A stretch of DNA of 64,000 nt from Paenibacillus mellifer. GTDB lineage: Bacteria > Bacillota > Bacilli > Paenibacillales > Paenibacillaceae. Shown piece by piece: positions 52,013-60,739 of the stretch (position 1 is its first letter; every line of letters starts with the position of its first letter). The notes under the pieces are model-generated. The model made no database searches. It was not told where the DNA came from and saw nothing but the letters and a program-made list of their open reading frames with translations. The stretch lies in assembly GCF_023195895.1 (NCBI RefSeq), contig NZ_JALPRK010000008.1:124001-188000 (forward strand), read 5' to 3'. The translations under genes were made by a program, and so were the position numbers.

Positions 52013-52504
52013 TTAGGGCAGCGTTTTAATTTTCTCTTTAATTGGCGTTCTCGGCTTCGCAGCCGGCACCTCAATTGGGTACCCGATGCCGAATACCCCA
52101 ATCACCTCGTAGCCTTCCTCCACGCCAAGAAGCTCGCGGTTATGCGGCAAGCCGCCGATGGATGACCAGAATGTCCCGACGCCGGCCTCATGAGCGGCCA
52201 ACAGGAAATTTTGCGCAAAACAAGCGGCCGCCATTACATTTTCATCCCGCTCGAGCCCAGTGGCTCCGGGTTTGGACAATAAAGCGATCACGACAGGAGC
52301 GCCCCAGAAGTCGCTCTTATGCTTCAGCTTCGCCCGCGTTTCCGGTCCGATGCGAAGCAGTTCCCACGGCTCATTGCACCGATGATTCGGTGCGAAGCTT
52401 GCGGCTTCTAGCCAGCTAATCAACGCCTCTTCCTCGACGGGGTCCGATTTAAACGCCTTAATATTTCTCCGGCTTTTGATTAAATCAATCGTGCTTATGC
52501 TCAT
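52013..52504 (-). CDS. nitroreductase family FMN protein
   Basis: 163 residues. The FMN-binding N-terminal pattern STIDLIKSRRNIKAFKSDPV, then EAASFAPNHRCNEPWELLRI and a late FWSSIGGLPHNRELLG with YEVIGVFGIGYPIEVP, is that of small nitroreductases. These reduce nitro compounds, quinones or enones with NAD(P)H. Monocistronic as far as can be seen, with a terminator hairpin after it. Confidence 0.88.
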   Translation of the reverse strand: MSISTIDLIKSRRNIKAFKSDPVEEEALISWLEAASFAPNHRCNEPWELLRIGPETRAKLKHKSDFWGAPVVIALLSKPGATGLERDENVMAAACFAQNFLLAAHEAGVGTFWSSIGGLPHNRELLGVEEGYEVIGVFGIGYPIEVPAAKPRTPIKEKIKTLP

Positions 52505-52630
52505 CCGTAACTGCCTCCCTTAACTCAAACCAATGGATAAATTCTTGAATGATTTCGTTAACCGCCCTCAAGCGTCGTTTACAAATGTATAAAATAGGTA
52601 TTTCAAAGTCAAGTTTGTCCATCCCGACGC

Positions 52631-52668
52631 AAAATAAAAGACAGCCTCTCCCAAGAGAGAGCTGTCTT
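52631..52668 (-). terminator. terminator of the 56-residue protein gene
   Basis: AAGACAGC / GCTGTCTT stem with inner TCTC/GAGA, followed on the minus strand by TTTATTTT. It lies 27 bases after the stop at 52695. Confidence 0.7.
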
Positions 52669-52694
52669 CTCCAAATCATTTTAGACTTCAGGCA

Positions 52695-52865
52695 CTAATA
52701 TAAACGCTCTTCACCGGTAACCGGGTTTTGAAATGCCGACTGGATATCGCTTTTCGTCAATTCCTCGGCAAACTCCGTATCCTGGGCCGGCTTTGAATGT
52801 GCCGGTTGCTTTGCTTTCGGGGTTTTCTCCCGCTCTGCAGCCGATTGTTTCGAATCCTTCGCCAT
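52695..52865 (-). CDS. 56-residue hydrophilic protein, unknown
   Basis: Starts MAKDSKQSAAEREKTPKAKQ and ends SAFQNPVTGEERLY; rich in Lys, Glu, Ala and Gln with no hydrophobic segment. AAGGAG is twelve bases before the ATG, and a clean terminator follows, so it has its own transcription unit. Composition is like small Bacillales proteins of sporulation or stress, but I do not recognise it. Confidence 0.6.
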   Translation of the reverse strand: MAKDSKQSAAEREKTPKAKQPAHSKPAQDTEFAEELTKSDIQSAFQNPVTGEERLY

Positions 52866-52963
52866 CGCTTAGAGCACTCTCCTTTACTTGCGTAAATATA
52901 CATGCCTAGGCGTTAGAGTACGGTTCGAGCCCGCTTTTTATGCAGAACCGCCTGCCGTATTAC

Positions 52964-53722
52964 TTAATAAGCTGTCCAGCCGGCATCCGCGGTAATCGTT
53001 GTTCCGTTGATGAAGCTGGATTCGTCGGAGGCCAAGAACAAGGCAACTTTCGCGATATCCTCGGGTTTTCCAAGACCGGGGTTGATCCCCATTCCGACTT
53101 GGGCCCGTTCCATGCCAAACGGATTAACCGCCGTGAGCGTCGAGCCGATATTGGTTTCCACCGCACCCGGGGCGATCGCATTGCAGCGAATCCCGAGCGT
53201 GGCGTATTGAAAGCCCACGTTCTTCGTCAACCCAACGACAGCGTGTTTGGATGCGGTGTAAGCCGCTCCTGCCCGGGACCCGAACAAACCGCCGGCGGAG
53301 GCGATGTTCACGATAACCCCCGCTTTTTTCTCCATAAAAATAGGAAGCGTCTTGCGGATCGTCCGCATCGGGCCCGTCGTATTCACGGCGAAGACCTTGT
53401 CCCACAACGCGTCGGTCATGTCACCGGCAGGAACAAAGTTATCCATAATGCCCGCGTTGTTGACCAGGATATCCACCGTACCGAAGCGGCTTACGGTACT
53501 GTCAATCAATCGCTGAACATCTTCTTCTACGGCCACGTTGGCCGTAATTGCAATTGCCACACCGCCCCGGCTTTCAATGCCCTCAACAACCTTCCCGGCT
53601 TGCTCCAGGTTGAGGTCGGAAACAACGACTTTGGCACCTTCTGCCGCAAACAACTCCGCGATCGCTTTCCCCATCCCCGAAGCTGCCCCGGTGACAACCG
53701 CTATTTTCCCATTTAACTTCAT
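52964..53722 (-). CDS. SDR family short-chain dehydrogenase
   Basis: 252 residues. Cofactor loop VVTGAASGMGKAIAELFAAE, NNAG motif in VDILVNNAGIMDNF, catalytic serine in IVNIASAGGLFGS, and YTASKHAVVGLTKN with the YxxxK pair. The C-terminus SSFINGTTITADAGWTAY is the usual classical-SDR ending. It oxidises or reduces a hydroxyl/keto group using NAD(P). The divergent TetR gene shares its upstream region, so the SDR is probably the target of that repressor. Confidence 0.92.
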   Translation of the reverse strand: MKLNGKIAVVTGAASGMGKAIAELFAAEGAKVVVSDLNLEQAGKVVEGIESRGGVAIAITANVAVEEDVQRLIDSTVSRFGTVDILVNNAGIMDNFVPAGDMTDALWDKVFAVNTTGPMRTIRKTLPIFMEKKAGVIVNIASAGGLFGSRAGAAYTASKHAVVGLTKNVGFQYATLGIRCNAIAPGAVETNIGSTLTAVNPFGMERAQVGMGINPGLGKPEDIAKVALFLASDESSFINGTTITADAGWTAY

Positions 53723-53760
53723 ATCGCGTATCCCTCCGCTTTTTATGATAAAATGTACAT

Positions 53761-53778
53761 ATGTTGATTAATCACCAT
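53761..53778. promoter_or_regulatory. 18-bp palindromic operator candidate for the TetR regulator
   Basis: ATGTTGATTAATCACCAT: a perfect 10-base core TGATTAATCA with ATG/CAT arms, one mismatch pair over 18 bases. It lies between the divergent SDR and TetR genes, 39 bases above the SDR start. Confidence 0.6.
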
Positions 53779-53897
53779 CTGCAATTCAAGTATAAAAATC
53801 ACAGTAAGCGCTTGCAATCAGCAAAATACGTTGCTTTGTTGCTTAATGGACAAGCTTGAACGTTTTGTTTACGAAACCCAGGAAAGAAGATGAAACG

Positions 53898-54506
53898 ATG
53901 CCACACTCAACGTCGAAATTGGACCCGAGAGTCCTTCGAAGCAAATCAGCGCTGCGAACCGGCTTGCTTCAGTTGATGACGCAGCAACCGTTTCACGCGA
54001 TCACGATTACGGAGATCGCCCAGCAAGCCGGTTATAATCGCGGGACGTTTTATGCGAACTATGGGACCAAAGAGGAACTGTTAAACGATACGATCGAAGA
54101 TAAAATCCAGGATCTGCTGCATGCCTTCCGGGCGCCGTATGAGAAGGTCGATGTATTATATCCGCAGGAGCTCCATGCGCACTCCGTGATGATTTTCGAT
54201 CACATTGCCCAGAACGCCGATTTTTATACCGTGCTGACCCGCAGTGAAGTTCTTCCAACACTCCGCGAAAAAATCCTTGTGTCTCTAAAACAAATCATCA
54301 TGGAAGACCTGCGATGCGAAAGTTGTGAGACTCAGGTAATCGACACGGAGTTGATGGTTATTTATTCGCTGCATGCGCTGCTCGGGTTGATTTTCCATTG
54401 GATCGAAAGCGGGTTCATCCACTCCCCTTTATACATGCAGGAGCAACTCGTACGCATTCTTCACCAGCAATCCAGCGTAAAACTTGCGGTCAAGACCAAA
54501 CATTAA
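53898..54506 (+). CDS. TetR/AcrR family transcriptional regulator
   Basis: 202 residues from the ATG at 53898; the frame opens at 53856. The N-terminal helix-turn-helix FHAITITEIAQQAGYNRGTF then YANYGTKEELLND is canonical. The C-terminal all-helical domain (VLTRSEVLPTLREKILVSLK, VIYSLHALLGLIFHWIESGF) binds an unknown ligand. Divergent to the SDR with a palindrome between, so it most likely represses the SDR and itself. Confidence 0.9.
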   Translation: MPHSTSKLDPRVLRSKSALRTGLLQLMTQQPFHAITITEIAQQAGYNRGTFYANYGTKEELLNDTIEDKIQDLLHAFRAPYEKVDVLYPQELHAHSVMIFDHIAQNADFYTVLTRSEVLPTLREKILVSLKQIIMEDLRCESCETQVIDTELMVIYSLHALLGLIFHWIESGFIHSPLYMQEQLVRILHQQSSVKLAVKTKH

Positions 54507-54540
54507 CAAGAGCCTGCCGGTATGTTCGGCAGGCTCTTGC
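54507..54540 (+). terminator. terminator hairpin after the TetR gene
   Basis: A 13-base stem CAAGAGCCTGCCG (54507-54519) with CGGCAGGCTCTTG (54527-54539) begins at the TetR stop codon. It also faces the convergent PspA gene. The following sequence is CATTGTT, so the T tract is short. Confidence 0.65.
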
Positions 54541-54572
54541 ATTGTTGAGGCTGATGACTTAACCGCAACCTC

Positions 54573-55229
54573 TTATAGGCTTTGTTTGGCTGCTTTCAGC
54601 TTGGCCAGTTCGGCTTGCACTTCATCCTGTTCCGACCAGTCGGCCAATCGAAACCCGGCTTGATCCACCGCTCTTGTAGCCGACACCTCGGCCTCAAGCC
54701 GCATCACCTTTTGCTCCATGCGATCGAATCCGCGGACGATTCTCCCGGTGTCGCCTGCCGTTACAGCGGCGGAGGTTGCCCGCAGTGCGGTCATGGCATT
54801 CTTGCGTGCCAGGAGGAACGTCAGCTTGTTGCTGAGGTCCTTATGCAGCTCTACTAATCGACCGATTTCTTCCTGCAAGGCCGCCGTTTGTTTCCGAATG
54901 ACCTCGCGCTGCTCCAGGTACGTTTGCTGCAGCTTCTCATGATGCAACTTCTCCTGAATCGCCAGCTTCGCAATGTCATCTTGATCGCGACCAACCGCCA
55001 GTCCGGCTTGGCGGATGCGTTTCTCAATCACTTGTCCGGTTTGGGCAACCAGCAGATCGTAATGCTGCTCGGCGGCAAGCTGGTTTCTTAAAGCTAAGCG
55101 GGCATGGTCAATCTGATCCTCGAGCTGCCGGATATAATATTTAGCCATGCTGACCGGGTCCTCCATTCGATCCAGCAGATGATGCGTATCGGCCGCCGCC
55201 ATGTCCTTCATTCTTCCGAAAATCCCCAT
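54573..55229 (-). CDS. PspA/IM30 family envelope stress protein
   Basis: 218 residues from the ATG at 55229 (AAGGAGG nine bases upstream). Long coiled coil: MGIFGRMKDMAAADTHHLLD, AKYYIRQLEDQIDHARLALR, QTAALQEEIGRLVELHKDLS. PspA proteins assemble on the inner face of the membrane and stabilise it under stress. The start lies two bases past the stop of a membrane protein gene, which suggests a joint envelope-stress role. Confidence 0.88.
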   Translation of the reverse strand: MGIFGRMKDMAAADTHHLLDRMEDPVSMAKYYIRQLEDQIDHARLALRNQLAAEQHYDLLVAQTGQVIEKRIRQAGLAVGRDQDDIAKLAIQEKLHHEKLQQTYLEQREVIRKQTAALQEEIGRLVELHKDLSNKLTFLLARKNAMTALRATSAAVTAGDTGRIVRGFDRMEQKVMRLEAEVSATRAVDQAGFRLADWSEQDEVQAELAKLKAAKQSL

Positions 55230-55230
55230 T

Positions 55231-55746
55231 TTATTCTTCCTCCTTATATTGTTTGCGTTCCCATTCATCCAGGAATCGGCCTCGGTTCTGACCGATGTCG
55301 ATTGGATATGGAATCACGATAGATTCTTGCGAATTTGCATACGGTTGCGGATGATGGCTTGTCCATTTTCGGTACAAGAAGTAACCCAAAATGACAACGA
55401 TCAGCCCCCACAATGGGGTTAACAAGCTCATCGCGCTAATCACGGCAAATACGGCACCCGCCCATTTCATCAATCCGCTTGCCTTAACAAACAACGCGGC
55501 ACCGCCAATTAATAAAGCCAAATGGAGCAGAATCGGCCACAACGGCTTGGCGCTCGCCTCCGCCCGGCTGTCCGATGGCATCATCGGCATCCCATGCTGC
55601 TCGTAGCGAAAGGCATCATGCCAGCCTTGATGCTGGCCCATGTGGGCACTGGCCGTCGTCGCGCCAAACAGTTGGGAGCAAACGATCGCCGTGAAGAGGA
55701 CAATCGCCATAACCGCCATCCCAACCGTGATGGAAGATCGTCTCAC
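55231..55746 (-). CDS. membrane protein co-transcribed with pspA-like gene
   Basis: 171 residues from a GTG at 55746, eight bases after AAAGGAGG; the frame is open to 55863 but that part has no ribosome site. N-terminal signal or membrane helix (TVGMAVMAIVLFTAIVCSQL), a His/Met-rich stretch HMGQHQGWHDAFRYEQHGMP, then two or three helices (WPILLHLALLIGGAALFVKA, WAGAVFAVISAMSLLTPLWG) and a charged tail. No domain is recognised; the His/Met stretch could bind metal. It is the first gene of a two-gene operon with the PspA-like protein. Confidence 0.65.
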   Translation of the reverse strand: MRRSSITVGMAVMAIVLFTAIVCSQLFGATTASAHMGQHQGWHDAFRYEQHGMPMMPSDSRAEASAKPLWPILLHLALLIGGAALFVKASGLMKWAGAVFAVISAMSLLTPLWGLIVVILGYFLYRKWTSHHPQPYANSQESIVIPYPIDIGQNRGRFLDEWERKQYKEEE

Positions 55747-55831
55747 GACACTCACCTCCTTTCTCGGATGTCTTTGTCTTGATGGAATTAGCTTAACGCG
55801 CGAACCTTTAATGAAACTTAACGAATAGCAC

Positions 55832-55862
55832 AAAAAAAAGCGAAACCACATCCGTGGTTTCA
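55832..55862 (-). terminator. terminator of the GH105/transport operon
   Basis: GTGAAACCAC / GTGGTTTCGC hairpin with GGAT loop followed by eight T residues on the minus strand. It lies 14 bases after the GH105 stop codon. Confidence 0.85.
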
Positions 55863-55875
55863 CTTAAGACCTGCT

Positions 55876-56910
55876 TTACTCGATTTTCCCGTTTTCGATC
55901 ACGGCGGCCAGCAAGGCGAGCGTCAATCCTTGCCCCCAGCCCTGCGCCCATTTTCGATCGATGTGAAGATATCCTTCGATATCCTTCATGACAGCGGTCC
56001 CGCCGGATACGTTCAAGACCCGTCCATTCTCGGCGATGTTCGCCAGCACCCCGTCCAGCGCTTTCTGCACATATTTAGCGTGCAGCGGATTGCCCTGGGT
56101 GATCATCGCCGCTGCGATCCCTGCCGTGGCGGAGACTTCGCCATAAGCGCCCGGGTAATTGAGCACGGTGCCCCACAAACCGTCCTCATGCTGCAGCTTC
56201 TTCATCGCAGCCAACTGATCGCGCAAGGAACTCCATAGATGCATCATCGGCGGATATAAATAGGCCTCCGGCAATCTCTTGGCCGCGCGGGACATGGTAT
56301 ATGCCGCCCAGGCGTTGGCACGCCCCCAGTAAATGCCGGACATATGATCTTGGTTGAGGTGATTGTACCCGTGATACCACAGGCCCGTGTCTTCGCTCTG
56401 CAAATAGTTGATATGCCAGTAGAACTGATGGAGCGCATCGTCGATCAAAGGCTTCTCACCCAGCAGCACCCCGGTGCGGAGCATGAAATACGCCGCCATA
56501 AACAACGTATCCGCCCAGCATTGCTCAGGAAAATCATTCCCCGCCGACACGGTATGCTGGAGCACCCGGTCCCCGAACCGTGGAGCCTGGTTTTGGAGAT
56601 AATCGATTTTGCTCAGGATCAGGTCGAGATATTTCTGCTCCTTCGTTTGTTCATACAACGTGAGCAGCATATGCCCCATCGCGCAGGCATTTACCGTCCA
56701 AACCGGGAGCCCCGCCTCGATGTACTCGTTGCACCATTGAACCATTCGCTCCACGTATGCCGCTTCCCCGGTCGCTTCGAACGCCCGGCTGATCCCGTAA
56801 TAGGCGACGCCGCACGGCCAATCCCAGGTCAAGTCCATCCCGAAGGTGTACTCCGCGACGCGCTCGATGATCGGCTTTAGCTCGGAAGGGGCTGTTTTCA
56901 GCTTCAGCAT
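55876..56910 (-). CDS. GH105/GH88-type unsaturated glucuronyl/rhamnogalacturonyl hydrolase
   Basis: 344 residues from the ATG at 56910 (AGGAGG eight bases ahead). The fold is an (alpha/alpha)6 barrel with the family's aromatic and acidic patches: WDWPCGVAYYGISRAFEA, FPEQCWADTLFMAAYFML (general-acid Asp, as in YteR, at about residue 134) and MSGIYWGRANAWAAYTMSRA. GH105 enzymes hydrolyse the unsaturated uronyl residue left by polysaccharide lyases inside the cell. No signal peptide. It ends an operon with an SBP and two permeases, fitting uptake and trimming of lyase products. Confidence 0.9.
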   Translation of the reverse strand: MLKLKTAPSELKPIIERVAEYTFGMDLTWDWPCGVAYYGISRAFEATGEAAYVERMVQWCNEYIEAGLPVWTVNACAMGHMLLTLYEQTKEQKYLDLILSKIDYLQNQAPRFGDRVLQHTVSAGNDFPEQCWADTLFMAAYFMLRTGVLLGEKPLIDDALHQFYWHINYLQSEDTGLWYHGYNHLNQDHMSGIYWGRANAWAAYTMSRAAKRLPEAYLYPPMMHLWSSLRDQLAAMKKLQHEDGLWGTVLNYPGAYGEVSATAGIAAAMITQGNPLHAKYVQKALDGVLANIAENGRVLNVSGGTAVMKDIEGYLHIDRKWAQGWGQGLTLALLAAVIENGKIE

Positions 56911-56935
56911 CTCTCCGTCCTCCTCGCCTAGGCCT

Positions 56936-58576
56936 CTATTTGTAGTTTCCGGCATCGATCGCCGCCTGCTTCTCGTCTAAAATCTCCTGATATCCCGCAT
57001 CAAGATACGTTTTCTTAGCCGCTTCATACGTGGCGTCAAACTCGCTCTCCGGCGCAATCGCGATCTTGACATACAGCTCCTGGAACAGCGAGTTCAGGTC
57101 GGCCTTATATTCATTTACCTTCTCGAGCACCACACTGTACAACGCATCCGGCGTACGGAATTCCGCATATTTGTCGTAATATGCCAAGGAATCCTGGGCC
57201 AATTTCTCATATCCCGGCGGCGACATGCTGCGCAGATAAGCTTCCCGCATCTGCTTCGGATCATCGTATTTGACGGTTTCAACAACAAGGCACCAGTAGT
57301 CCTTGTTGTTATTTTGAGAGAGCACCGAATCGCCTTTGAAATCCGCATTCTTCACGGCGATACCATCGGCATCTAGCGTATAGTTTTCGCCCTCAACCCC
57401 GTTTTGCAGGAAAAACAGGTTCTCCGGCTGGCTCATCCACTCCAGGTACATCCAAACGGCGGCGCGTTCCATTTCGGTGGATTCGTAGTTGATGCCCATG
57501 ATCATCCCAAACGGCCAGTAGGCGCGTCCCTGCGGCTTACGCCCTTCCGGCACGCTGGCTTGAGCATCCAGCACAGCAAATTCCGCATCCGGATTGTTCT
57601 TTAGCGCCGAGGTGATCACGTCGGTATTGCTGGAGAGATAGAAGCTAAAGGTCCCGGTTTTGCCTGCCACAAATTCGGCCTTAGCCTTGTTCTCATCATC
57701 GCGCAGATAAAATTCCTTATCGATCAGGCCGTTGTTATATTGATAGTTCAGGTTGCGAAGATACCGTTCGGTGTCAGCGGTAGTCAGATCCGCCACGCCC
57801 AAGTCGGAATACAACGCGCGGTATTTCTCGTCGATCGGCCAGTCGCGGAACGCGTAATTAAATGTATAGTTGTTCTTCTTTAACGTTTCACCACCGGCAC
57901 CCAAGCCCGCTTCCTTCCACTTGGCCAGCAGCTCGTTATATTTCTCCAGGGAAGTGAGATCCTCCATCTTCATGCCCACCTTCTCCACCCAATCCTTGCG
58001 GATCAGCGTCGTGAAGCTGTCCAAGCTTGGACGCTCGCCGAAGAAAAACACGTTTTTCTTGTCGACCACTCCATACTGTTTAATGGTGTCCCCCATCGTT
58101 TTCCAATAGGTTGGTGCATAATGGGCAATTTCGTCCAAATCCAGCTCCTGCATCACGCCTTCCCCATAGTAGGCCAAAGCCTGAGGCATATCATAATGGT
58201 AAATAATATCCGGTGCCTTATGCGAGGCCAGCAGCTGCTCATAGTCCGTCACCTCGTTGCTGCGGGTAATCGGGATGAACTTCACGGTGACGTTATGCTT
58301 ATCGCCAAATTCCTGCTGAATCCAGCGCGTATAGTAGTTGTCGGTAACATTCCAGCCCTCGAAAGCCCTTTCATAAACTGGGAGCTCAAGTGTGACCTTC
58401 TCGGGAAAACCAGCCGAATAGTCGGCGTATTTGCCGTCTGCGCTTTTATTGGCCGAAGGCGTCGGCTCCTCCGAGCCCGTGTTCGAATTGGCGTTCTTGC
58501 CGCTGCCGCCCATACAACCCGACAATAAACCTACAATGATCACAGAGACCAGGATCCAGGTGAACTTTTTGCCCAT
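56936..58576 (-). CDS. sugar ABC transporter substrate-binding lipoprotein, large form
   Basis: 546 residues. Signal MGKKFTWILVSVIIVGLL with lipobox LSGC. The tether is Ser/Asn/Glu-rich, and the body is a long type-1 binding protein (VTLELPVYERAFEGWNVTDN, KAPDIIYHYDMPQALAYYGE, WVEKVGMKMEDLTSLEKYNE). Ribosome site GGGGGAATTGAGG. It probably binds unsaturated or rhamnose-containing oligosaccharides, judging from its GH105 neighbour. Confidence 0.88.
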   Translation of the reverse strand: MGKKFTWILVSVIIVGLLSGCMGGSGKNANSNTGSEEPTPSANKSADGKYADYSAGFPEKVTLELPVYERAFEGWNVTDNYYTRWIQQEFGDKHNVTVKFIPITRSNEVTDYEQLLASHKAPDIIYHYDMPQALAYYGEGVMQELDLDEIAHYAPTYWKTMGDTIKQYGVVDKKNVFFFGERPSLDSFTTLIRKDWVEKVGMKMEDLTSLEKYNELLAKWKEAGLGAGGETLKKNNYTFNYAFRDWPIDEKYRALYSDLGVADLTTADTERYLRNLNYQYNNGLIDKEFYLRDDENKAKAEFVAGKTGTFSFYLSSNTDVITSALKNNPDAEFAVLDAQASVPEGRKPQGRAYWPFGMIMGINYESTEMERAAVWMYLEWMSQPENLFFLQNGVEGENYTLDADGIAVKNADFKGDSVLSQNNNKDYWCLVVETVKYDDPKQMREAYLRSMSPPGYEKLAQDSLAYYDKYAEFRTPDALYSVVLEKVNEYKADLNSLFQELYVKIAIAPESEFDATYEAAKKTYLDAGYQEILDEKQAAIDAGNYK

Positions 58577-58603
58577 TCCTCAATTCCCCCTTATCGATTT
58601 GAA

Positions 58604-59503
58604 CTACTCCTTGACAGCGCCGAGCATGACCCCTTGAACGAAATACTTCTGGATAAAAGGATACACGCACAGGATCGGCAAGGTGGCGAATACAACACAC
58701 GAAGCCTTCAACACCTCGGGATTGCTCAGCGAAACCTGCGTTGCTTCCAGTTGGAAGCTTTCGCTCGCTTGAATGACCAGATAATACAATTTAAGTTGAA
58801 GCGGCCGTAAGTCTACCCGTTGTTTAATGTAAAATAGCGCATCTTGATATGCGTTCCACCGTCCGACTGCATAAAACAGCGACAACGTCGCCAGGATCGG
58901 CTTGGAGAGCGGGAGTATGATGCTCCACAAGATCCGGAAATGCCCCGCGCCGTCGATGCGCGCTGACTCCTCGAGACTAACCGGGATGCTGCTGGAAATC
59001 GCCGTCTTCATGATCAGCAAATTAAACGCGCTGAACGCCTGCGGTAGAATCAGCGCTGACCACGTATCCAGCATGCCTAGGTTGCTGATCAGCATGTATT
59101 CGGGAATGATTCCGCCGGTAAAATACAAGGTAAACATAAAGAGGAACGTCAGCGTGGTCCGGCCCTTCAACTGCTTGCGGGACAGCGGATAAGCCGCGCA
59201 GATCGTGATGATCATCCCGAGCACGGTAAACAGAATCGTAACCACCACCGACACATACAATGAGCGCAGAATACTGGCGTCGGCGAAAATTTTGCTGTAC
59301 GCCCCCAAAGTAAACCCTTCCGGCCATAGAAACACCTTGTTCGCAATGACAAACGCATCATCGCTTAACGATTTGGCGATGACATGAAGAAAGGGCAGCA
59401 GGCATACGAGCGAGGCGAGAATCAGCGTAAGATGGATCAGAACATCCCAGACGTCGAAGCGAGGTTTTCGGCGGAGCCGCAATGTGTTTACAGATGCTTT
59501 CAT
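58604..59503 (-). CDS. sugar ABC transporter permease, LplC type
   Basis: 299 residues, six helices. The EAA loop is PVSLEESARIDGAGHFRILW near the middle, and the C-terminus is YPFIQKYFVQGVMLGAVKE. AAAGGAGGC precedes the ATG. It pairs with the permease 20 bases upstream and the SBP 27 bases downstream; no ATPase is encoded nearby. Confidence 0.9.
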   Translation of the reverse strand: MKASVNTLRLRRKPRFDVWDVLIHLTLILASLVCLLPFLHVIAKSLSDDAFVIANKVFLWPEGFTLGAYSKIFADASILRSLYVSVVVTILFTVLGMIITICAAYPLSRKQLKGRTTLTFLFMFTLYFTGGIIPEYMLISNLGMLDTWSALILPQAFSAFNLLIMKTAISSSIPVSLEESARIDGAGHFRILWSIILPLSKPILATLSLFYAVGRWNAYQDALFYIKQRVDLRPLQLKLYYLVIQASESFQLEATQVSLSNPEVLKASCVVFATLPILCVYPFIQKYFVQGVMLGAVKE

Positions 59504-59523
59504 AACTCGGTTCGCCTCCTTTC

Positions 59524-60486
59524 TTAGAGAAGCCCGTCTTCGCCTAGTTTCTTAGCCACCCGATCAGCCAGCAGGACAAGTACCAGCCCGATCACAGACT
59601 GGAAGAGCCCCAGCGCCGTGGCACGGCTGAAGTTCCCACTCTCGATCCCCCAGCGGTACACCAAGACCGGAATCGTCGTCGTGAATTCGGTGGTCGCTTT
59701 ATTTTGCAGGGCAAAAATCCGTTCGAACGAACCTTCCATCACCCGGCCCAAATTCATGATGAGCAGCGTAACGATCGTCGCGCGAATTGAAGGCAGCGTC
59801 ACGTTCCACACCTTCCGCCACCTCCCGGCTCCATCCACGGTCGCCGCCTCGTATAGCTCCGGGTTAATCCCGCTCATGGAAGCCAGGTAAATAATCGTTC
59901 CCCAACCCATGCTTTGCCAAATACCGATCGCTAGATAGCTGACCAGCCAGTTGTTGTCCTCTTGCAAGAACGGGATCCGCGTCCCGCCCATCATTGCGAT
60001 CAGATTGTTGATGACCCCATTGCTTTCGCTTAACAGCTGATAAGCGATCGCTCCGATGATGATCCAGGAGAGAAAGTGCGGCAAATACAGCAGCGTCTGG
60101 TTAATCCTTTTGAACTTAACGTTCTTGATCTCATTGAGCAGGATCGCGAGCAGAACGGGAATCGTGAAGCTAAAGACCAGGTCGAGACTATTCAGCAGAA
60201 GCGTATTGCGGACGGCGCGGCCGAAATCATGTTTGGCGAAAATCTCGGCAAACACCTCGAACCCCACCCATTCGCTGCCCCAGAACCCCCGGGCGATTTT
60301 GTAATCCTTAAAGGCCAGCACAAGTCCGGACATCGGCGCGTATTTGAATACCAACACGAAGGACAACGGGATGAATAACAACAAATATAGTTCCCAGTCC
60401 CGCCGGAAATGGAATGCGGCCCCTCGGCCAAACGCCGGATCATACCTGAGTTTGGACTTCGATTTTGAAGCGCTTTCACCTTTCAC
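59524..60486 (-). CDS. sugar ABC transporter permease, LplB type
   Basis: 320 residues from a GTG at 60486, eight bases after AAGGAGG; the frame is open to 60576 without a better site. LplB hallmarks: DWELYLLLFIPLSFVLVFKY, YLPHFLSWIIIGAIAYQLLS and the EAA loop ELYEAATVDGAGRWRKVWNV. First gene of the permease-permease-SBP-GH105 operon. A cre-like sequence covers its first codons. Confidence 0.88.
   Translation of the reverse strand: MKGESASKSKSKLRYDPAFGRGAAFHFRRDWELYLLLFIPLSFVLVFKYAPMSGLVLAFKDYKIARGFWGSEWVGFEVFAEIFAKHDFGRAVRNTLLLNSLDLVFSFTIPVLLAILLNEIKNVKFKRINQTLLYLPHFLSWIIIGAIAYQLLSESNGVINNLIAMMGGTRIPFLQEDNNWLVSYLAIGIWQSMGWGTIIYLASMSGINPELYEAATVDGAGRWRKVWNVTLPSIRATIVTLLIMNLGRVMEGSFERIFALQNKATTEFTTTIPVLVYRWGIESGNFSRATALGLFQSVIGLVLVLLADRVAKKLGEDGLL
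60465..60478. promoter_or_regulatory. cre-like site inside the first codons of the permease gene
   Basis: TGAAAGCGCTTCAA on the minus strand matches 12 of 14 CcpA consensus positions with an 8-base AAGCGCTT palindrome. It lies 8-21 bases inside the coding region, a position where CcpA can act as a roadblock. Confidence 0.45.
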
Positions 60487-60685
60487 AAACTTCACCTCCT
60501 TTGCAGTCTGGTCTGACTCGTTTCCATCACGGCTAGGAAAGCCATGGCGAGTTTGTGTCACATCATACCTCCGCATTCATTCCGGCGTAAATCATGAGTT
60601 TTGATCCTCCCTATCACTTCTGATCGTTTCCCCTTCCAGTAATGGCGATTGCCGGACGATATGATCAATTCTGATGGGTTGAATC

Positions 60686-60731
60686 AAAAATGGAGCTGCC
60701 TTCTTCGGCCAATCCGAAGCAAAGCAGCTCC
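60686..60731 (-). terminator. terminator after the AraC sensor-regulator gene
   Basis: GGAGCTGC (60692-60699) pairs with GCAGCTCC (60724-60731), with an inner CTTCGG/CCGAAG hairpin, then five T residues on the minus strand. Confidence 0.85.
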
Positions 60732-60739
60732 CACGAAAT

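Noticed and set aside
52485..52679. 65-residue minus-strand frame between nitroreductase and the 56-residue gene
   Set aside because: It covers a terminator hairpin and the nitroreductase start, has low coding character and no ribosome site.
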